From: Ceratothoa steindachneri
Taxonomy: Eukaryota; Arthropoda; Malacostraca; Isopoda; Cymothoidae
Length of the DNA stretch: 64,000 nt
Reading direction: 5' to 3'
Assembly: GCA_963969495.1 (NCBI GenBank)
Contig: OZ018333.1
Span: 12,881,420 to 12,945,419 of the forward strand
The notes beneath the pieces were generated by a model. That model made no database searches, was not told where the DNA came from, and worked only from the letters and a program-made list of their open reading frames with translations. Position numbers and translations under genes: made by a program. Below, piece after piece: positions 37,400 through 50,790 of this stretch. Numbering within the stretch: the stretch's first letter is position 1; each line of letters starts with the position of its first letter.

Positions 37400-38090
37400 G
37401 GCTGGCTAGGATTCTTCCATCGGAGTTCCTTAGCCATACATTCGCCCACTCTCAATGAACGCCAGCGCTTATCCATGGTTCCCGCTACACATACAGCTTA
37501 TCTGCTGCATTCATGGAGGAGACAGGGTCTAGGAACTCCTCTTTTTCCGCTTCTGGTGTTCATCATACACAGCACACTTATACACCATCCAGAAGTCCTC
37601 CATACTCCCTAACTACAATCTTCCACTGAAATCCTCCTGTTCGCAGATTTCCAACAGCTCTTGCGTGAGCTTTATGCTTTCCGCCTTAGGCTCGATGCCT
37701 TGCCACGTTGGGGTGCCTGGCAATAGAGCGGATGACCAAGTTCCATGGTCATCCTCTGCCACAGGGCGATTAATTCTCATTCTATTAACTGATCTACTTT
37801 AAGATGAAAAGGATATCCTTATTGCATAATAATGGCTAGGTGCTAGGCAAACAGCTTCCCACCAAACTTCGCCAGTTATTGGGCCTCATTCTTCCACCAC
37901 CTTCACCAGAAAGAGATGGTGCTGGCCCGCCTACAGAGTCCGGGTCACACCAAGTTTAAACGGATTCCTTATGACCCACTATCTACCTTTCACCTATACC
38001 ACCTCCCACCAGCCTCCAGATGACCCAAGGTTTCGTCGAGTGTCCCTCTCTTCCTCCTCCTGGTACTCAGAGTCCTTGCGTTTGATCGTG
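37400..38090 (+). pseudogene. RNase H relic of a non-LTR retrotransposon
   Basis: SMPCHVGVPGNRADDQ (37,692-37,740) matches the W-P-HVGxxGNExAD block of RNase H. About 200 bp later, in another frame, VLARLQSPGHTKFKRIPYDP (37,919 on) matches the LARLRSGHT-L segment that follows RNase H in jockey/I-type proteins. The upstream catalytic motifs are not recognisable. Heavily decayed. Confidence 0.6.
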
Positions 38091-41000
38091 GCTGAGGGGA
38101 TCATGATTCTCATTAACTAGTCTTTTCTCCTTCTTCCCCGCCATTCGTCTTCTTCCGGTATAATCACACTTGTGTTCTCTTCCTAGTCTCCTGCCCCCTT
38201 CTTCCTTTCCCAAGTTGATAATTATAATTATGAACCTAGCTAAGTGGGACGCCCCCCAGTCATTTGTAGTCGCCTCCCACTCGCCGCCCACTACCCCCTC
38301 CCTCAAAAATCGCGAATCGATAACTTACGTTGGTGGGTCAAAGCTCTGGACAGTGGTGACTTTGGGGCATTTGGAACCTGGCAACAGGACTTAGGTCTTT
38401 CCTGGGGTCACGAGGATAAGGGTAAAATAGGAGGCAATTACGGAGGCTCCGCCCACTGAAGGCATCTCCATGACAACACTGAATTGGGCAGAAAAGTGCG
38501 GTCAATACAGAATTCAGACCAAACCAATGCCATAATTTTTAATTGAGGGTCTGAAATAGAGAGCTCGGGGAATCCGCGGCACAATTTCAAGCGAGGGCCA
38601 GGAATAAACGGATCCATGGCACACATTTAATTGAGTGCCCATAAACACCACAACAAAATTCAACGCTTTTACAATAATCCCAAACACCATAAAGAAGCCC
38701 TAAATACCCTTTCACACAATTATTACTCAGATCCATTATTTATGCGTCTCCAGCCTGAAACTACCACATTTAACACCATTCTCCCAAAACATCCCCCTCA
38801 TGAGTGCCATTGCACAATTCAACCTCATACAATACATTCATCCTGAAACTAAAATTATACTCTATAATAACCACTTAAACATGATCGGCGTCATACACAC
38901 ACACACCATCACCTCTCTATAACGATACCACCTTCAAAGATCATAAAAACACATCAATAAATCATTACACTCACTAGTAAGCCGAGCCTCCACCAAATTC
39001 TTCATATCACAACCACATAGACATATACACACACCTTTCACTCCTTCACTCTAACCACAACAGCCAGGGATCTTTGTACCCTCCTCTCTTCGTACTGAAT
39101 CTGACCTCGACACACCCTCTTACTTCCCCCCACTATATCCTTTAAAAATCCAACAACACACATCCCTTCATTCTTTCGTTCCCACCATTCTACCATCATG
39201 TTATCACCCCCTCAACATTAGGTTCAGGCCCCTCTACCTGAGGAGGAGCTTCGGCGTTGGAATGGAGAGAAGTGCGAGGCGGTAGGAAGTAGAATAATTG
39301 GTCACTATAGAAATGGCTCCCATACATCTAGGATGTATAGGACCCCGCACTCCAAGGAACTGTATACAAATGATGAGTCTTAAAGTCTATTGATATTTTA
39401 TCCCCTTAGGACCCAGCCCCTCTCAGTCCACATGCTTAGTGTAGATAGGGGGCGTCGTCCCGATGCAGTTTGACGGTGGATCATAATTGTTATGGCAGAT
39501 ACCTACCATAGCTACGTCCAATTAAATTGAACTTAAGAATTCAAGTGTACTCAAGTCCTCTTACATCTTTACAAAGGAGCAAACTCAACCACAACATAAC
39601 CCTCCTGGAACAACCACTACACTATGGGGGACTAACCGTTTGGTCTTGGTAGTGATAGAGGAGGATGAGGACTGCTCTTACCATCCGGAGGGTCCAAGTG
39701 CGACTGGCGCTCCTCTGTCAGTGGGTCACTGAGTCACCGGCTCCTGACACCATGACCCACCTCCACACCCATTGAATAGTGACTTTGTTATGGAAGATTC
39801 GCATCGCAGATAAAAGCGACCAACCCGCGCTCGTGCCCCCCCGATAGGGGTGTAGCTTAGCAACCATGGCTGAGAAACCGCTCTGACACAAAGGGGAGTC
39901 TGCGGGTATCTATGCCACAAAACTACCGACTCCTTCTTGCCATAGCCAAGGATAGGGCGACATTGGCCTACCCATAGGAATGGGGTTCAGGACTCATCCC
40001 TGAGGGAGGCCTAAGGCACGCCTAATCAAAGACCATTCGTCAATTTCCTCCTTGCTCACCCCTTTCTCTCTCAACCACACAGCCAACCAACCTTTTACGC
40101 ATCTTTATAACCCTTCTAATAAAACCGATAATATTTAATTAACAAATGCTAAATTAAACGAACCAAAAGATAAACGAAAAATAAAAAACAAGAGAACAAA
40201 GGCTGACATAATGAAAATTAAAATAATATAACCAAAGGCAAATCATACTGCAAAACGAAAGCGTTTGCCAGGCAACCTGGCACAAATCATCATCACCCTC
40301 ATCGTACCACATCCATCTCTATTTCTAATCACAACCATCCTATCATTTCTCTCATCATTATATTTATTGCCCACTTATATTATCCCAGTCCAAATACATC
40401 TCGACAACTTTAATAATGGCTTCCCAAGAACTTGAATCATGGCATCTTAATAACTTGAATTATGTCATCTCGAGAACTTGATATGATGACGTGATCAAGC
40501 TTGAAACTACCACTGCCACTAAACCTCAGACAACCTCACCCTACCTAGACTACTGGTTCTTGTTCAAGCCACGGGAAGGAGACGAGTTGACCTTCAACTA
40601 CAAGTACTGCCTTTCCAATTCTTTAATACTGAAGGAGCACGTGGTAAGGCTCAACATCCTCAACCATAACATCAAGGGAGTTCACCAAGCCATGTTCATG
40701 TAGCTCAAGAAAGGCAAAGTAGATTTAACAAGTAGAAAAAGCAGGCAGAGGCTTTCGTTCTGGTTTCAGCAGTGGTAGCAGTACTTCAGCAGTATCATAA
40801 ATGCTTTGCCTTCCCGCTGCCAAGATAGTACCCCGGTAAGCCATTATCGCCTCCTTTGGTATCGCTGCTACCGGAAGGAACCTACCTCTGGCTGTTGTGG
40901 AGAAGTGTGACAGTACCAATGTCGCCAAAGTGGAGAATAACATAAAGGGTGAAGAAGTTAAGGAGTTTATGAGGCAATAGGAGGACATCATCAGTGGCTT

Positions 41001-42390
41001 CACCCGCCATAAAGTGACCAGCATGAGCCACAGGCCACATATTGGCAAGTTCAGACCTTTTTCAAGACCTGATGGGAGGCCAAATCCAGGATGGTACTAT
41101 CTTGGGTGAGTGTTTAGTGGAATTTTTGTCAACTTCAACCCCCACCCCCCTCCTTAACTGCAGGCAAACGTTTCTTTAGTATCAACAAGGAAATCTCTAT
41201 GGTCAATAGGTAATTCATGTTTATACCAGCTTAGAACACGTTCATTCGCACCATTCTTCACGGCTTAGCACCTCGTTCCACTCACTACTTAACTCTATCT
41301 ACCATATGCACACCATCTCATAACACTTTGCCACACTTTATAAAGCTTTTGCGAGCGACTCCCTCGTTGGATTTCCTTTTAAAATAACAAAAAATAACGC
41401 TTATTATAACTGATATTCCATTTAATTCCTTTTTTACTATGATCTTCTCTCTTTACTTGGTCTAGCTTAGAAATGATCTTCCTGGTCCGGAGTTCTTATA
41501 TAAGACGAGAAAACTAAAACAAGGGACCTTTCACTGAATAATAGAACCAAGTAATATAATAACAGTCTGGTATAAGGTTAAACTAAAGGTTCTGTGTTCT
41601 TATTCAATTATTTGAGAGTACATAAACATTTTATGGATCAAATCCCCAATTTCCGATGGGTCGGTTACTTAAAGGATTAGGCTTAATCGCTAATAATGTT
41701 CATCAGTTTTAATCTCGAGTGTCCATTCGTCCCAAAGTTGTGCATGCATGAACTATGTAGAGGTACCTAAAACAACGCTAATATGCGTTTTACTGCTCCA
41801 CATTCGTCCCACCACTACTATGTTTCTTGAGTCTAAGAAAGAATGGCTTCATTCGATTGTTCTCGAAATCATTATCTCCCGCCCTATCGTTAACAGCGCA
41901 TCAGACCGTGCTTGATCGATGGCCGTGAATGTTGGGCGTAACCGGGACCCATTGTAGCTGATGGAGAACAACTCAGTTTATTCTTGTGAAGTGGTTGGTT
42001 ATGGCGATTATTCTTTTGTTTCTAGGTTCACAATAATGGATGGGGAAAGTGCGCTTATCCCTTTATTCTCCTTAATCTTCCTCATTGATTTTTGCGGAAT
42101 CAGGACTTGTAAACACAAGATGATTATGTTTTTCCGGTGCCATTTCTAAGGGTAATTTCCAGTCACCTTGGCTTTCCTACCCTCCAGAGGATCACACACA
42201 ACATCAACTGAAATTTGCTTAGGTCCTTCGTGGAATAGGAATCGGAAGAATTACATATTGTTTCTTAGGAATTAGAATTGGAGGCACTCTCCAATTCCCT
42301 CTCTGACGAAATCTTGGAAGTAATTAACAAAATACCAGAGCCCCAAATTTAGGCAAGCTACCTGACAAACCCCAAAATGTCTAACTCATA
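38091..42390. other. No gene recognised
   Basis: Mixed composition with C-rich tracts (38.6-39.2 kb) and only short open frames. A 70-codon frame at 40,491-40,703 starting MIKLETTTATKPQTT has no recognisable domain. No splice structure, tRNA or transposon motif could be supported. Confidence 0.5.
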
Positions 42391-42830
42391 CTTCCCTCTT
42401 CTATGGTACCAACTGATTTCTAACACACTGTTGTTCACCCGATCCTTAAAGAAACTTACCTGACCGCCAACGTCCCGGCAAACTACCTCTCTCAAGCCAC
42501 CTTCCTCTCAAAACTTTTTGAAAGTCTGGTGGTAATGGCCAAGGTCCTCCTCCCCTAACGCTGATAAGATTTTCCAACCAGGATTACCAGCAGGACAAAG
42601 CATTGAAGCAACTCTCCAACTTGTAAGTCATCTCCTTCGTCGTGCTGCTACCAGCGGCCAGTCTTCCCTTTCGGTGGTTCTCGATCTCTTGGCAGCATTT
42701 AATACTTTCAACCCCGCTGTTCTCCCATCCTGTCTCCTTTCAATAGGATTTCATTTCTGTGCTGATGAAACTCAAATCGATCTTTCTCTATTTCTCAGCT
42801 CACTACAAACCTATTGCTCTTTTTAATCAC
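42391..42830 (+). pseudogene. L2/CR1-like reverse transcriptase relic with internal deletion
   Basis: VVHPILKETYLTANVPANYL, ATFLSKLFESLVVMAKVLLP, then in other frames a QSIEATLQLVSHLLRRA block and SLSVVLDLLAAFNTFNPAVL (motif A, LLDLSAAFDT in the family). This is followed within about 30 bp by GFHFCADETQIDLSLFLSS (motif C, CYADDTQLYL). Motif B and everything between are deleted. Wording of the blocks fits L2-type elements. Confidence 0.8.
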
Positions 42831-44342
<1,512 letters not shown>

Positions 44343-44689
44343 AAGAAAGAAATAAAGAACATGGAATCGGTAGACGACAGTCAACCGAGCAGCTAAGTGG
44401 ACCTGACTCCACAGTCCATCCACCGACTCATCACGGCGGATGTGGCTTAACTTTGCCTCCGATTGGCCTTAGCGCTGAAATGATGGACGAGGGGACCATC
44501 CGACAGCGATAGAATGGCAGGATTATTTCAAGTGGACATGATTCTTTCATGGCACTACGTACATATGTACACATTAAACCTACGTGAATGTAGATCGTGT
44601 GTATATCAGGGTGGTAAGATTAAAGAGAATGTGGCAATGATTTTGCTTCCGAGTGGCAAAATGGCAGAGACGTTCGTTCCTGGCCTATT

Positions 44690-45235
44690 TGGAGTCCTAA
44701 GGAAAATGGCAATAAATGGGACCTACAGAATAAGATAAAAAAAGACACCTAAGAAAAGGATAATAAATTGGATATACATATAGAAAAGACTAATAAATTG
44801 GACCTACATAAATGTTAATAAATTGGACATACAGAAAAGTATAATAAATTGGGCCTACAGAAATGATAATTAATGGGACCTAAATAAAAGGATAATGAAT
44901 GGTACATATAGAAAAGAGAAAACTTGGGACATACAGAAAAGGCAAATAAATTTCACCTACAGAAAGTATAATGAATAAGAACTACAGAAAATGCTAATAA
45001 ATGGGACCTACACAAAAGGATAATAAACGGGAACTACAGTAAAGGATAATAAATGGAACCTACAGAAAAGGCTAATAAAATGGACGTACAGAATGGAAAA
45101 TAAATAGACCTAAAGAAAAGGATAATAAATGAGACTACCGAAAAGAATATTAAATGGAGCTAGAGAAGAGGATAATAAATGAGACCTACAGAAAATTATA
45201 CCAATGTGACCTACAGAAAATAATACAAGAGATAA
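44690..45235. repeat. About 31-bp minisatellite, roughly 17 units
   Basis: Unit close to AATAAATGGGACCTACAGAA plus AAGGAT, with unit-to-unit variation (ACCTACAGAAAAGGATAAT and variants). Shorter related CACCTACAGNAAATGTGAC units recur at 46,030-46,120. Confidence 0.9.
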
Positions 45236-46250
45236 TCTTTGTAAGTCGTCTAAGTTTATTTCGACTGATTTCGGACAATTTTGCACCCACATTCAGTTCA
45301 GTTTTCTCGTCATATAACGCACCTACAGACCAATATACATACATATTAGCTTAATCATTGTCTTCCAACTTAATCGTATAAACAAAACAATATTATTTCC
45401 GCTAATATTTCGCATCCCAAATAAGTACTTAAGATCAAAAATCTAGTTTTCCATCACAATTTATTAATTAAATTTTACAAAAATTGGTTAGTGTATATTG
45501 AATACTCGGTGCATGTCTGGCATACCATGTGTGGTAGCCAAGCTTTATCCTGGTCACCAAGTTCCATACCAAAATAAGCGAGTTTTATGCAACTTGCGGC
45601 TTGATTTCTGTTAGGAACAACGGTGTATTAGCCGGAGATGTACCAGAATACATCGGGCTATTTTTTGCAAGATGATCTGGTCGAATCCCCTTCATTCACC
45701 TGCAAAAGAAAAAAAAACAGTTAGTCAAAAATTGCCGCATGTAAACTATTCAGAATTTGTTTTATTTAAAGAAATAAGAAAGATTTTTGCATCATATAAA
45801 TAAAAAATATCCGTACGTCTGAAAAAAACCCGTAAAAATACCAATTGGCAATAAATCAAAAGAGTTGAACTGATTGAGCAAAATCAATGTGACTTTGGGA
45901 TTCAGCAAATCAAAGTTGTCCTAAATCAGCTAAAAATCCTAGACAATAAAGTTAGTATTGGTCAGTGTACTAAATGATCTCTACATGACGTAATAATATA
46001 TTGGACATGCTGGGCTCATCTACATGAAATGAGGCACCTACAGTAAATTGGACACACTGTGTTCACCTACAGAAAATGTGACACCTACAGTAACTGTGAC
46101 ACGCTGTGCTCACCTACAGAATTCACCGTTTATTCATCAGTGCATCAAAATAGCTAAATGCGCTTATATGAGACAAATGGCGCATTTTTCTTAAAATGTT
46201 TATTATAAATGTTAGGAAATGCTAAACTTGTTAAAGAATATAATTTAGAA
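45236..46250. other. Non-coding, with related short repeats near 46.03-46.12 kb
   Basis: AT-rich. Contains CACCTACAGTAA-type units that echo the preceding minisatellite. No gene was recognised. Confidence 0.55.
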
Positions 46251-46299
46251 GCAGGTGGTGGCTGTTATCTCCCGTGTAACAGATATCTGCATTCACACA

Positions 46300-46900
46300 C
46301 TCATGACTTTACCGTCTTCAAAACTTCTGTTTTCTGGATTTTTAGAAGTAAAGTCGTCGATGATATGATAGATGTTTGCCAATCTCCTGATTGATACTGA
46401 TGAATGCAGGTCAGATGAGGCGATCCTGTCCCTTAGATGACCTCAAGTAGGTCTTAATGAGCTTTATCTTTGAAAAACACCTCTCTGCTAAGGTCAGACA
46501 ATTCACAAAGAAATCCAAGGGTTACGATACAGTTCAGTCAGCAGCTTTGTGTGGATGTAGGAGAAAAGCTCAGTGTAGTCATGCTATCCGATGGCAGGTT
46601 AGGCAAGCTGCTCTTTTCAAGAGCCAGTTCCTTTCCATCAATATCTTTACCATTCTTGGTGCTTAATGTGCTGCAGAACTCGTCGATTGGTTGGAAAGTG
46701 CCTCACCATCAATTTAAAAATAAAAAGCAGTCCATATTAGGCTCTCATTCAGCCAAGGTCTCAGACATTTCCTATAATGATTCAACGGTGGTGTCCACAG
46801 CTACATTAAACGATTCAATTTCTATCATCTTCATGGTATCTCTGATAGGCTCGTCTGGGCCTTCTTAGGCAAAATGTTTCCTTGTACCTCTAAGCCTCTT
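46300..46900 (-). pseudogene. hAT transposase C-terminal (dimerisation) relic
   Basis: The - strand reads TLAERCFSKIKLIKTYLRSS at 46,440-46,500, the hallmark of the hAT C-terminal dimerisation region (SERSFSKLKLIKTYLRSTM in ZMYM1-type hATs). It is followed by AFISINQEI and, after a shift, DDFTSKNP. Upstream (46,560-46,900, -) the sequence is a decayed continuation. No terminal inverted repeats were located. It is a different hAT lineage from the Buster-like one in the arms. Confidence 0.8.
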
Positions 46901-47039
46901 CGCTTTAACTACAGCCCCTAAATTCATCTGTCAGATATGTCTTGAGCAGAGACATGAGCTGCAGCAAAACCAGTGTCTTTATATTTTGTCAGTGAGGAAG
47001 AATCCCGAAAAGTGAAGGAAAAAAGAAAACAATGGTAAC

Positions 47040-47501
47040 AGAAGAAGAAATCACAACTACTACTGAGCAAGAGTCTGAGAAAGAAGAAATAAAGAAAAAC
47101 AAAGTTCCAAACAAAAAAGGATAGACAAAAGAAGATTGAAGAAGAAGAGGAAACACTGGAAGAGGAGGAAATAACCGAAGAGGTTACAGGTGATATCCGT
47201 GGAGAGAGGATGCTTCTACGACGCTAGGGTCCTGAACTTCGAGCTCCTCTTGACGCGCAACCCTCCCGTTGGAGACGAGGCGAAACTGCGCCAAGGAATC
47301 AGTGAAGGGAAGCTGAAGTGGATCTTCGATGGACCCTCCTCAGTAAATGAAATCGAGAAAACGCTGCTGGCGGACAGCACGCTTTTCAGCGCACCTGCGT
47401 CTTACCGTGACGTGAGGACGAACTCTTTTGAAAAAGTTAGAAATGGACACAGAAAAATGCGATTGGGGCAATTAAACTACAAACTACCTCTAAAGAACTA
47501 A
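47040..47501 (+). other. Unassigned Glu/Lys-rich open sequence
   Basis: A Glu/Lys-rich stretch (EEEITTTTEQESEKEEIKK) is followed, after stops, by a 103-codon frame (47,190-47,501) containing GDEAKLRQGISEGKLKWIFD. I cannot assign a family. It may be part of a decayed mobile element. Confidence 0.3.
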
Positions 47502-48391
47502 ATGTTAAAAGTGGAGTGAATTGAAGGTAAATAAAGTGACTAAGCACATAACAAATTAATAAGTGAATAAATAAATAACTAGGGAATAATTAATTAACAA
47601 GGGATAAATAAAGTGACTAAGCACATAACCAAAAATAACGAGTCGAGTGAAAGGTTAAACACTGAACAAACCAGGATAAGTAAATTTGATAGAATAATAT
47701 AATATTACTAAATAAAATAATATAATATTGTTAAATAAAAGAAAGTAATTACGAATAAAACAAAGTCAGGATGATAACGTGTAAAATTACTCTGGAAATT
47801 CAAAATGTGATATATAGAATAGAAGAAGAAAATAATCAATCTGTTAACTTAAAGATTATAGAAAAAGAAACAAATTATTAGAAACTCCAAACGTGTCTGT
47901 ATATAAATGAATTCTGTAGATTGTAAAAATGATGAGTGTCCTCCACCGATCCTGGAGCTTCGTTCTTCTTACTTTTCGATGTAACTTTCCCTTCTCTACT
48001 CTCCTTTTGTGTTTGTGTTCTTCACCACTAATTACTTTTACTCATATGTTTGTAAAAATACTCATTGTAACTCTTTCTTAATAAATCTGATCTTCTTTTC
48101 ATTCAACCTGATTCAGACTCCACCATACTTCATCGGTAAAGGAGGAAAGAACACCAAAGATGATCGAATAGATCGAAATCTCAGCAATTTAAGTTTGGTT
48201 TTACCAAAAGCAGTTATTAAAAAGAGAGATGAACATAGGACAAGTTATCTACCATCTACAAGATAGACTAAAAAAGAGTAAGAACAAGAGAAAGTTGCCA
48301 AAGGAAATTGATCAAGGCCAAATATACCATGGTCTTAAACAAAATTTGCATCCAAGAAACACTGGTCCCCATCCACACGAATATATATATA

Positions 48392-49560
48392 ATAGGGTGT
48401 TCGGCCTAATTTTGACGGTTTTCATAAAAGAAAAAACCGCAATAGCTAAGCCCGAAATAAATGTATTTTATTTTGTTTGTTAAATCAACTAAATTAGGGC
48501 TGGGAGATAACAGTTTACTCAAAGTAGCCACACTCAGCTTCCGCCTTAAGACGGCTCCTGAACTTGACGCAGTCGCCATCGCAGTTTCCTTGGGAAGATC
48601 TTCGAACACCTCCTTGAACTTGGCCACCAGTTAAGCCTTCGGGTAGCAGGCAAAGGTGTTGGTGTCTTTATCAACTGCGATTCACACACAATAATTGCAA
48701 TCAGGGGATCTAAAAGGCCAGAAAGTGGAGCTGATGAAGTCTTAAGAATTATCCAACTACCACTTCTCACTCTTTCCGCAGGTATGGCTTGCCAACAGCA
48801 GCTTCTCCAGCGAGGATTGACCACAATATCCAGCAGCCCCACATGGCCTTCTGAATTGAGCCCAAGACGCTACTCAAACATGCGAGTCGATATGGCGTCA
48901 CCTTTACTGAAGTCACCCAAAGACCATCACAGTTTGGGGAAACATGGCCTTCATGATATGTGGAACGTCGCATGGACATAAGCGAGCTGTTCTATGTGTT
49001 ACCTTACAGGTCCTTGCAGAAGTTTTTTCCATCTGACAAGAACCACATCGTACCCGGCTCACCAGGATGGTTCAACTTGTTCATGATTTTCTTTGCCTTA
49101 GTCAAGCGGTTCTCCTTGGCCTTGGCTGGCAGAATTCTCCCCTAACGCCTCTTTTACGAGTGGTAGCGAAGGTCCTTATTCAGGGCCAGCTTGATGGTGG
49201 TGACTCTAACAACCATTTCTCTCGCCAAAGCCTGGACTTACTTGCTCGGGTCTCCCAGCTCATTGTTCTGCAGTTGTCTGATGAATTCCGTATTTCGAAC
49301 ACAGTCATAACTCCTGCAGTATTTACTTCTGCTATACAGCTTTTTCGTAGTCTCCATTACAGTTGCCAGATCACGTCTCACAGCCTTTGCAGAGCAATGA
49401 GCACCAGTCATGTTTTGGACATGTTGATACCCAGCGCGATTCATCATGATGCAGCTAACTCTTTTCTAATATTCAGATGGTTTCCAAACTTCAATTTCAG
49501 TAAACTTTTTCTCAACTCAAACTTTCCTCTGTGTGCTATCTAACGCTGTTCACTGTTCAT
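48392..49560 (-). pseudogene. mariner-family transposase relic
   Basis: On the - strand: NHPGEPGTMWFLSDGKNFCK (first catalytic Asp region, WFFSDEKNF in the family), a VMVFG-like segment in a shifted frame, GHVGLLDIVVNPRW (VLETVVKPW block), and LVAKFKEVFEDLPKETAMAT (C-terminal helix). The upstream HTH part lies about 49,240-49,450. A terminal TAGGGTGTTCGGCCTAATTT sequence at about 48,392 may be its inverted repeat; the partner end was not found. Many frameshifts. Confidence 0.8.
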
Positions 49561-50191
49561 CGATACATTAACATCTATTGCACTAGAAGTTAGGAAGACA
49601 ATTTTCGTAACAGCTTGAATTTTACGTTTGAGGTGTTACAAGTTTCGGGATATAGATAGTCATGGTCAAAAGTTTTGACATTATTTTATCGCTATGAGTA
49701 TATTTTAACTTTGGAATATAAGAAAAATGGTCAAGTGCAGAACGAATAAATATGATTATTAAATGTTTTGTAATATCTTAAAACAAAAAGAATTGCAAGA
49801 AATGAAGCTCAGAAGATTTACTAAATCTAAGGCACGAGTGTTTTTGTTGTTGTTTTCGTATATTCGAAGGTTTGATCGAATTTCTTTCTAAAATTGATTT
49901 TCAATTTTAATCTTTAGCAGGAGGAAATAACTACTAGCCCCTAAAAAAGCAGGAAACCAAAAGGAGATTATTAACGAAAATTTAGATGGGGAAGAGTGGT
50001 GAGGATTGTTTTTTTCCGTATTTTCAAAGAATTTCAATAAAACCTTTTTTTTTTCCTTTAGGCCTAGAAAATAAGCATCGATCTGAAAAAACCTGGACAA
50101 AGAATATATTATTAGGAGATTTGTACTGGATACCTTTGATTTTTGTTTACCAAAAGCTGTCATTGACAAACCTTTTGTTTCCCTAATCAAT
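49561..50191. other. Unassigned flank of the right arm
   Basis: AT-rich, no recognisable gene. It ends at the arm boundary (50,192), where Tc1 homology to the left arm begins. Confidence 0.5.
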
Positions 50192-50782
50192 GTTAAAAAA
50201 CTGCCTAAAATGGTGCAAAGACCACAATAAGTGGACAATGGTCCAGTGGAAAAATGCCATCTTGACTGATGAATCATCTTCATTCTTTTTTTTTCTTATT
50301 CGGGAGGAATTTATGTATGGGGGAGGCGCAAAGAATCCTTTGATCCCGATTGTCTGACCTAAAAAGTCAAGTATGGAAGGGATAGTGTAATGGTCTAAGC
50401 GGCTACACCATGATATTATGTTGGTCATGTGATAACGCTAAAAAGTAGCGTTACTTCCAAGGAGTTTTTTTGTAAATACTTCGTGACCATATTTGTTTAA
50501 TGGTACGAACACTGGTTCCCGATGGCGGTGCCATCTTCTAAGACTCTAATATGACGATTACCTCGGCGAAAATATAAAAACTTGCAGAAATGGATGAGCT
50601 ATGATGTAAACAGTTATATTTCACCCACAATCATTAGATTTTAACATAATCGAACGTCTCTGGTTTGTTTGGGAGCAGCAATTAAGGAACCATTTCACCT
50701 ACCATCATCTTTGAGAGAGATGTAACAGATTCTGCTTCAGAACTGAATTAAAACTCTCATACATACTATGTGAAGCTTGTGT
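50192..50782 (+). pseudogene. Tc1-like transposase relic (right arm copy)
   Basis: KCLKWCKDHNKW-like sequence, then the LTDESS catalytic region at about 50,255, a GRDSVMV remnant and NIIERLWFVWEQQLRNHF-like sequence at about 50,645-50,700. Same copy as 13.49-14.07 kb, cut at 50,192 whereas the left copy extends further upstream. Stops throughout. Confidence 0.7.
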
Positions 50783-50790
50783 GTGTATAT

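Noticed and set aside
44514..44738. 74-codon frame starting MAGLFQVDM as a small gene
   Set aside because: No recognisable domain, no supporting signals, and it runs into the 31-bp minisatellite.
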